24,160 nt of DNA from Candidatus Shapirobacteria bacterium (GTDB lineage Bacteria > Patescibacteriota > Microgenomatia > VGLL01). Location of the stretch: NCBI GenBank assembly GCA_016866735.1, contig VGLL01000006.1, forward strand, positions 1-24,160. Direction: 5' to 3'. The translations under genes were made by a program, and so were the position numbers. Every line of letters begins with the position of its first letter. Within the stretch, counting starts at the first letter, position 1. Positions 19,537-24,160 of the stretch are shown piece by piece. The notes under the pieces were generated by a model. The model searched no databases and had not been told where the DNA came from. It saw nothing but the letters and a program-made list of their open reading frames with translations.

Positions 19537-21104
19537 GTTCTTTGTAAGATGGCCATTAATTCGGCTGTTTTTTCTTCCCCAATTTTGGCCCGGAGGTCTT
19601 TGTCCTCTTGAAGAGCCATCCTAATCTGTTCTGAAACGAGGCGTTTGCCCTGATTAGTTTGGCCGCCAAACTGGGTAAGCCATTTCCTTATCGTTGCTAA
19701 AGAATCTTCCCCTAAACAAGCTCGGTGATACAGAGCTTCAACCAGGTATGGTCCCGGGCTCTGATCGGTAATTGCTTTTGTTAAAATTATTCGGTTGTCG
19801 CTCCGGAAGTGCCCAAAAAAATATTTACCGATTCTTTGAGCGTAATCTTCGTAAACAGCCGCCGCTCCCTGGTTAACTGTCGCCCAAAGGGCGGGATTTG
19901 TCTTTTGCGTATGGAGGGCGATAAGATGGCGTAGGGCGGGATCAATCCCGTAACCAGCGGGTTGTCTATCTGCGTCATTCCAGCCAATAAGGTGCGTAGC
20001 GTGAAGTAAGGCCAATAACCCCCCAAAACTATCTTGCGGATAGTCTGCAAAGAAGGGGACACTTTTTGGCAGAATTGCCCGGAGATGCCCAACGCCAAAC
20101 CGGCGGACTAAAGCAATTGCCCGACAAGCATCAGCCAGCTCTTTTCTTACTTCTCGGAAGGCACAACTGTCAACTACTTCCGTGCCTATTAGATTTAGCA
20201 ATTCTGTTTCACGGCGGGCAAGTGCGTCTGGTCTGATTTCCTCGCCAGCCGTGGCTAATTCGCGGAGGCGGGATAAAACCACGGCGTTTGCCAGCGGATG
20301 GCCGCCGGTTAGCGCTTGTATTTCCCCGGCGACACCAGCCAACCCTGGAAAATTCGCCAGTCCGCACTGCTCTTGAGTAAGCTCGGGTGCGAAAGCTCCC
20401 AGTTTTTCCGTTGTTACTCGCCAGCGTACAGCAGGGCTTCTCCAATGTACCGGGACTTGACCGGCAAAGACGAAAAGGCAGCGGCCGCTTTGTGACAGAT
20501 AAGGCAGAATGTATTCTCCCATCCAACCTATAACAGCCGGATTAGCTCTCTGGGTCGCATCAATAAATATCGCGACCGGAGTTTGCATTTCATATCGCCG
20601 GATATGATCCAAAAGGGCAGTTCCCAGTTTGCACCCTAGCCCATCCGCAAGTCGGGGATCATAGCCCACGCCATCTCGATAGCAAGCTATGGCTGTATCT
20701 AAAGTCGCTCGTTCGGCCGGCAGCATAGTTTTTGGCCGCGTTTCTGCCAGTTGTGTCGTTAAGTCTTCGACCAGAAGGCAAGGATCAGCGCTATAGGCAG
20801 ATAATTTGCTTTCCCCTGAATTGAAATTAAACCAAGCGCGCGGAATCCCAAGGGTCGCACAAGCTTCCCTGAGCGATTCCAGATGAGTGGTTTTGCCAAT
20901 TCCGGGAGCGCCTACGAATTCTTTTCCAGGTTTGTATGAAACTCTTTGGGGATTTTCGAGCAAGCCCACCATTTCGCTGGCAAATCTCGCCAATTCCGGA
21001 CGGACGACTAAACCCCGCTCGCAAAAATTTGCTCGAACTGCTTGCTCGGTTACCGCGGAACGAGTTAAGGGGTTTCTTTCTTTTTCTAGCTCGACGGTTC
21101 TCAT
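19533..21104 (-). CDS. STAND-like P-loop ATPase, unknown role
   Basis: The 523-residue protein has a Walker A motif GAPGIGKTT (65-73) and a probable Walker B in VAIFIDAT (Asp182). It also has a later LTGGHPLA like the GxP motif of STAND or AAA_16 signal-transduction ATPases. The C-terminal half is mainly helical and has no domain I recognise. There are no membrane helices. Such proteins act as nucleotide-driven switches in signalling, gene control or defence. The gene lies downstream of a related ATPase with a DNA-binding domain, separated by direct repeats and a -10 box. Start codon ATG 21104 overlaps a four-codon upstream frame by ATGA. Its composition looks more GC-rich than most genes here. 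Confidence 0.75.
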   Translation of the reverse strand: MRTVELEKERNPLTRSAVTEQAVRANFCERGLVVRPELARFASEMVGLLENPQRVSYKPGKEFVGAPGIGKTTHLESLREACATLGIPRAWFNFNSGESKLSAYSADPCLLVEDLTTQLAETRPKTMLPAERATLDTAIACYRDGVGYDPRLADGLGCKLGTALLDHIRRYEMQTPVAIFIDATQRANPAVIGWMGEYILPYLSQSGRCLFVFAGQVPVHWRSPAVRWRVTTEKLGAFAPELTQEQCGLANFPGLAGVAGEIQALTGGHPLANAVVLSRLRELATAGEEIRPDALARRETELLNLIGTEVVDSCAFREVRKELADACRAIALVRRFGVGHLRAILPKSVPFFADYPQDSFGGLLALLHATHLIGWNDADRQPAGYGIDPALRHLIALHTQKTNPALWATVNQGAAAVYEDYAQRIGKYFFGHFRSDNRIILTKAITDQSPGPYLVEALYHRACLGEDSLATIRKWLTQFGGQTNQGKRLVSEQIRMALQEDKDLRAKIGEEKTAELMAILQRT

Positions 21105-21115
21105 ACTTGGGGCAT
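21101..21115 (-). CDS. Four-codon upstream frame coupled to the ATPase start
   Basis: On the minus strand, ATGCCCCAAGTATGA encodes Met-Pro-Gln-Val and a stop whose TGA overlaps the ATPase ATG (ATGA). Its ATG is 7 nt after the -10 box, exactly the spacing seen for leaderless genes in this window. A leaderless ribosome could thus start here and reinitiate at 21104. Chance is possible. Confidence 0.35.
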   Translation of the reverse strand: MPQV

Positions 21116-21122
21116 TAGGGGA

Positions 21123-21181
21123 ATAATAAGATTCTGTTCTTGTTCCTGCTTGAGGGATATCTAAGGGAAATCTAAGGGAAA
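21123..21181 (-). promoter_or_regulatory. Three 11-bp direct repeats and a -10 box upstream of the ATPase gene
   Basis: On the minus strand TTTCCCTTAGA, TTTCCCTTAGA and the related TATCCCTCAAG follow one another (21181 down to 21149). A -10 box TATTAT lies at 21123-21128. The -35 position is poor (AAGCAG). Direct repeats with 10-11 bp spacing next to a weak -35 are typical targets of PhoB/OmpR-type activators, and the gene just upstream encodes such a DNA-binding domain. Confidence 0.6.
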
Positions 21182-21182
21182 T

Positions 21183-22343
21183 TTAGGGGAGCAGTTCAAA
21201 GCCGATGCCGCGGAGAGTAACCAATCTTTTTTTATCTTTTAAATGAGTCATTTTTTTGCGGATCTGGCTGACGATTTGATCAAGAGCCCAATCGGAGTAT
21301 TTCTCTTCCCAATTTTTGCGCCAGACCGCCTCGCCCGCCTGATCGCGAGAGATGCGCCTGCCCCTGCTGGCAAGAAGCGCGTCTAAAAGACGTTGTTCGC
21401 TGGGGGTTAGAAAATCATTAAAGGCAATTTGGGAAATCTCGGTGGCTGGCTCGCGTCTTGAGAGAAGATATTTGGTTAAAAACGGGCTAAAGAGCGAGAG
21501 CCGTTTTTCTTTTCGGATGATTATTCCTAGGTCGATGAGCGCTTTGGTCTCTTCTAGCAAAAATAGCTTATTGTCTCCCTTGCCTTGAGCGATTTCCTTA
21601 AGAATGATCTTTTGGTCATCGCTTAGGGCTTGAAGAATTCTATCAAGGGGACCGGTAATTTCGTCTAATTTTAGAAGAGACTCATGGTCGCTACCCAAAT
21701 TTTGTTTTTCCTTAGTTAATAATGCTAAAGACTTAATAAGGGAAGCTAAACCGCCGCTAAGATTCGCAATAATTTTCTCTTCCTCCTCTTTGAATTGGCA
21801 ACTCAAAATTTTTTCCCAAACCGCCAGATTAAACCTAATTTCTTCGGGTGCAAAAAGAGGAAAAATAACTTTGGCCTCTTCTAGAGGAATTTTAAAAAGA
21901 GGGAAAAGTTTGATTAGTTCGGTATCATCGCAAGGGCCGGGGAAGAGAAAAATAAAATTTAAGTTAGGTCGGTACTTTAGATAATTTTCCGCCAGCATTA
22001 GCTGAAAAGACGGGATGTTTCCTAAGAGTAAAGTGGAGTTGAGGACTACCGTCAAGGACTGTTTTTTTATGACTTTTAGCTTTTTCTCTGCCTCATTGAT
22101 GAGAGTTTTTTCTCCTCCAGATAGAAGGGCAGCTACCAGGTCAAGATATAAGAATTGGCGACCCGACGAGATTTTCAAAATCCGGCGCAGGGCGGGATCT
22201 TCGCAGGCAAAACGAACCAGAGTGCTCTTGCCGCTCCCGGGTAAGCCGACAAGCTTCGCGGAGAGGTTTCTTTCAATTGAGGAAAAAAGGGAGCCTAGTC
22301 TTCTTTGAATACTCGCCGAAGATAGGGGCTGAATGAGCTTCAT
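21183..22343 (-). CDS. P-loop ATPase with C-terminal PhoB/OmpR-type winged helix
   Basis: The 386-residue protein has a Walker A motif GLPGSGKS (33-40), an ATPase body with LSGGLASLIKSLALL (195-209), and a DNA-binding domain at 311-386. That domain reads LTPSEQRLLDALLASRG, ISRDQAGEAVW, DQIVSQIRKKM and TLRGIGFELL. This is the standard order of a Trans_reg_C winged helix. The expected Walker B Asp is not clear (LTVVLNST), so hydrolysis may be weak. No receiver domain is present, so an ATP-driven switch probably replaces phosphorylation as the input. It has a promoter with TATAAT 8 nt before the ATG, shared back to back with the divergent gene at 22405. It may control that gene, itself and the next ATPase gene. 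Confidence 0.82.
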   Translation of the reverse strand: MKLIQPLSSASIQRRLGSLFSSIERNLSAKLVGLPGSGKSTLVRFACEDPALRRILKISSGRQFLYLDLVAALLSGGEKTLINEAEKKLKVIKKQSLTVVLNSTLLLGNIPSFQLMLAENYLKYRPNLNFIFLFPGPCDDTELIKLFPLFKIPLEEAKVIFPLFAPEEIRFNLAVWEKILSCQFKEEEEKIIANLSGGLASLIKSLALLTKEKQNLGSDHESLLKLDEITGPLDRILQALSDDQKIILKEIAQGKGDNKLFLLEETKALIDLGIIIRKEKRLSLFSPFLTKYLLSRREPATEISQIAFNDFLTPSEQRLLDALLASRGRRISRDQAGEAVWRKNWEEKYSDWALDQIVSQIRKKMTHLKDKKRLVTLRGIGFELLP

Positions 22344-22351
22344 TGGGGCAA

Positions 22352-22380
22352 ATTATAAGGCGAATCTTGAATAAATTCAA
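22352..22380 (-). promoter_or_regulatory. Promoter of the winged-helix ATPase gene
   Basis: On the minus strand TTGAAT (22375-22380), a 17-bp spacer and a perfect TATAAT (22352-22357) lead to the ATG at 22343, 8 nt further. The -35 box is one half of the inverted repeat TTGAAT-AA-ATTCAA. Confidence 0.78.
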
Positions 22381-22395
22381 TCAATCCTATATTAT
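22367..22395 (+). promoter_or_regulatory. Divergent promoter of the CCA-transferase-like gene
   Basis: TTGAAT (22367-22372), a 17-bp spacer and TATTAT (22390-22395) lead to the ATG at 22405 after 9 nt. Its -35 is the other half of the inverted repeat used by the opposite promoter, so RNA polymerase could bind only one side at a time. Confidence 0.7.
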
Positions 22396-22404
22396 AGGGT
22401 AGTT

Positions 22405-23685
22405 ATGACGGAGAAAGAACCTTGCGTCGTAGAAGATCAGCTTTTATCCGGCGTCGAGCCTTCTGCCTATGCTCGGGCTCGTCTCTGGCCGCTGGTTGGC
22501 GGAGAGAAAATTGTCGTCGGGTTTATCGAGGAGATAACCAAGATGAATGGTGTCGTTTATTTGGCTGGGGGGGCGGCACGGGTAACTGTAGCAGCGACAT
22601 TGGGGTTGGCTCAGGCTCCAGGCGACGTCGATTTTATCGTCTGCGGACTTGACGATCTTGGGCGCTTAAGAGCGATAGCGGAGAGAGTTTGGGGAAAAGA
22701 ACCTGATTACTTGATTGGCGGAGAGAGGCAGCCAGATGCAGTAGCCGCTACCACTGTTCAAGTCATAAAGCGCCCTCGTTACGACCAAGGGAAACGAGTA
22801 GCACCGGGACAGTCGGTAGCGGACTTGGTTTTGGTAAGGGGCGAAAACAACCAGCCAGACCCGAAAGCAACAATTAGAGGTCATTTAATTTCGCGCGGTG
22901 ATCCCACTTACAACCGAATGGCTTACTGCTTAGAGGTAATGGATGATAGGGTTGTTTTGGGAGAGCTGATTGACCCTTGCGAAGGGAGAAGGGATCTTGA
23001 GGGATTAATGACCAAAACAACTGCTGAAAAGATTTCGGCCGGAAACGCTCTGCGCATTTTTCGCTTTCTAGTAATTACAGGCGAGAACGAAGAAGAGATT
23101 ACTAAATTGGCTGAATTTTTAGCGGAAAACTCGGAGGCGCTAGTTGTTTATAGATATTCGGGGGAAACAGAGAGCGCTTGGCTTGTAAGAGCGGAAAAGT
23201 TAACTAGCAAAGCAAGAAAAACAGGACTTGGAGCGACGCGGGCGCGGAGATTTAACAGGATTAAGCCCGAGGAAGTAGTCAGAGAGTTGGCTAAAGCTTT
23301 TCAAAAAAATCCACAGAGGGCTTGGGATATCGGGATGAAAACTGGGCTTCTTGCTGTTTTATTTCCAGTACTGGGTTGTCTGTCCGAAAAAGAGCGGCAG
23401 GCGATAGACACAAACATTGCGAACATAGAGGCAGGGTGTGCTAACCAAAAGTGGTTCGAGGCCGTTTTTAAGCCGATTTATCAAGCGCCGGGGGAAGGGG
23501 TGACGGCCAAGGTATTAGAGCAACTTGCTTTCTATTTGCGTCCGAGGAATCCGAATGCCGTTTTACGCTATATCGCAGGGAAACAACCGCACCCTGATCT
23601 TCATGTATGGGCAATGGCAAATTTCTTACCCTTGGAGCTGGTGGGCATTCACACAAAAGAGTTGACAAAAAGACTCGGGGACTAG
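22405..23685 (+). CDS. Poly(A) polymerase/tRNA CCA-transferase-like protein, divergent
   Basis: The 426-residue protein has a class II nucleotidyltransferase head. VYLAGGAAR (51-59) stands for the usual VYLVGGxVRD, and GDVDFIV has metal-binding Asp74 and Asp76. VADLVLVR provides a third acidic position. Then TYNRMAY, LIDPCEGRRDLEG and NALRIFRFL follow the neck and head order of CCA-adding enzymes and poly(A) polymerases. Those add CCA or A tails to RNA 3' ends. The VRD aspartate is Val in this copy (ARVTVAA), and RRDFTIN is replaced by RGDPTYN. The C-terminal 150 residues show no known domain. It may be the genuine CCA enzyme of a reduced genome, or a paralogue with another substrate. It is expressed divergently from the regulator. 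Confidence 0.72.
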   Translation: MTEKEPCVVEDQLLSGVEPSAYARARLWPLVGGEKIVVGFIEEITKMNGVVYLAGGAARVTVAATLGLAQAPGDVDFIVCGLDDLGRLRAIAERVWGKEPDYLIGGERQPDAVAATTVQVIKRPRYDQGKRVAPGQSVADLVLVRGENNQPDPKATIRGHLISRGDPTYNRMAYCLEVMDDRVVLGELIDPCEGRRDLEGLMTKTTAEKISAGNALRIFRFLVITGENEEEITKLAEFLAENSEALVVYRYSGETESAWLVRAEKLTSKARKTGLGATRARRFNRIKPEEVVRELAKAFQKNPQRAWDIGMKTGLLAVLFPVLGCLSEKERQAIDTNIANIEAGCANQKWFEAVFKPIYQAPGEGVTAKVLEQLAFYLRPRNPNAVLRYIAGKQPHPDLHVWAMANFLPLELVGIHTKELTKRLGD

Positions 23686-23726
23686 TCCCTATCGAAGCAA
23701 ATTTCTTTCCGAAATTTCCAAATATT

Positions 23727-23766
23727 TTATGATAAGAATAATGCGGCCGCATTTCATTTATCATAA
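23727..23766. terminator. Nested inverted repeats between convergent genes
   Basis: TTATGATAA (23727-23735) pairs with TTATCATAA (23758-23766). Between them is the perfect palindrome AATGCGG-CCGCATT (23740-23753). The site separates the gene ending at 23685 (+) from rpsT (-) and could stop transcription from both sides. Confidence 0.5.
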
Positions 23767-23804
23767 TTTACTCGCGAAGAGATCTAGACCCTTAGGGTTT
23801 AAGT

Positions 23805-24160
23805 TTATTTCTTCGATTTCTTAGATGGGGTTTTCGGGGCGCTTGGAGATTTTGAGATATTGGAGGATTTCTTGGCCTTTCTTTTTGGTTTTGGAAGTCT
23901 GACTTCCTTTTTTTCGGCCGGGGTTTCCCTTACGCCCTTTTTAACTAAAAGCTTGGCCAGCCTCGATTTGAGGCGGGCGGCTTTGTTTTTATGAATAACG
24001 TTCTTTTTGGCAGCCCGATCAAGTTCGGAATAGGCTTTTTGGAGATTTTCCGGTGTCGGCTTTTGCCGCGCCAAACGAACCGCTTCCTTATAAGCGTCTC
24101 TTACTTTTTTATTAATGATAGTTCTGCGCCTGTCTCGTCTTAAGGCCTTTTTTGAACCTT
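23805..24160 (-). CDS. rpsT: Ribosomal protein S20 (5' end outside window)
   Basis: S20 binds 16S rRNA in the small ribosomal subunit. Reading back from TAA at 23805-23807, the frame is open to the window edge, with 117 residues visible. SKKALRRDRRRTIINKKVRD is the typical S20 N-terminal part, and RAAKKNVIHKNKAARLKSRL is the conserved C-terminal helix. A TTG inside it (24074) is not the real start. After the normal end, about 45 extra residues rich in Lys, Pro and Ser follow (KPKRKAKKSS, TPSKKSKK). S20 is usually about 85-90 residues, so this copy is long. The tail is likely disordered and may bind rRNA. Confidence 0.95.
   Translation of the reverse strand, partial: GSKKALRRDRRRTIINKKVRDAYKEAVRLARQKPTPENLQKAYSELDRAAKKNVIHKNKAARLKSRLAKLLVKKGVRETPAEKKEVRLPKPKRKAKKSSNISKSPSAPKTPSKKSKK

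Noticed and set aside
24072..24074. TTG 24074 as the start of a short S20
   Set aside because: The frame continues upstream with the typical S20 N-terminal sequence to the window edge.

Overview
The window looks like a chromosomal segment of a Candidate Phyla Radiation (Patescibacteria) bacterium, possibly Microgenomates. This is inferred from gene style and was not tested by phylogeny. The supporting signs are very tight packing, unusual multidomain fusions, a thymidylate synthase with MtrA-like and DUF4346 domains, short in-frame repeat inserts inside housekeeping genes, and first genes whose start codon follows the -10 box almost directly. No rRNA, tRNA, CRISPR array or transposase gene was seen. 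No gap without a gene exceeds about 200 bases.

Layout. 1-2929 (+) is a cell-shape block: the end of mreB, then mreC, a short mreD and PBP2 (mrdA), the last with its own extended -10 promoter. 2959-4011 (-) is an AT-rich gene for an unknown membrane-anchored or secreted protein. 4123-5016 (+) is a patatin-like lipase and 5095-5295 (-) a 66-residue unknown. 5395-12151 (+) carries a nucleotidyltransferase with an N-terminal helical region, dprA, topA, an aberrant folD, a GT5-like glycosyltransferase and a coiled-coil protein. 12285-19536 (+) starts with a 758-residue fusion of an APH-like kinase, two cytidylyltransferase domains and a HIT domain. It continues with a dCMP deaminase, the thymidylate synthase fusion, a P-loop kinase, thymidylate kinase and glyA. 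19533-22343 (-) holds two P-loop ATPases, one ending in a PhoB/OmpR-type winged helix. 22405-23685 (+) is a divergent poly(A) polymerase/CCA-transferase-like protein. 23805-24160 (-) is the 3' part of rpsT.

How the genes fit together. The deaminase, thymidylate synthase, Tmk and GlyA could form a dCMP to dUMP to dTMP to dTDP route with the methylene-folate donor. FolD is nearby, but its active site and NADP loop are altered. No dihydrofolate reductase is in the window. The winged-helix ATPase probably regulates the ATPase gene downstream of it: three 11-bp direct repeats lie between them, upstream of a -10 box.

Two themes recur. First, about nine promoters place the ATG 6-12 nt after the -10 box, implying leaderless or nearly leaderless mRNAs. 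Internal operon genes instead use Shine-Dalgarno sites or overlapping starts. Second, at least seven coding sequences contain short tandem-repeat inserts that keep the frame, and two of them (in the nucleotidyltransferase and TopA) share the same 8-bp unit in the same frame. A 32-bp perfect palindrome upstream of tmk shares a 17-bp core with a second site 5.8 kb away.
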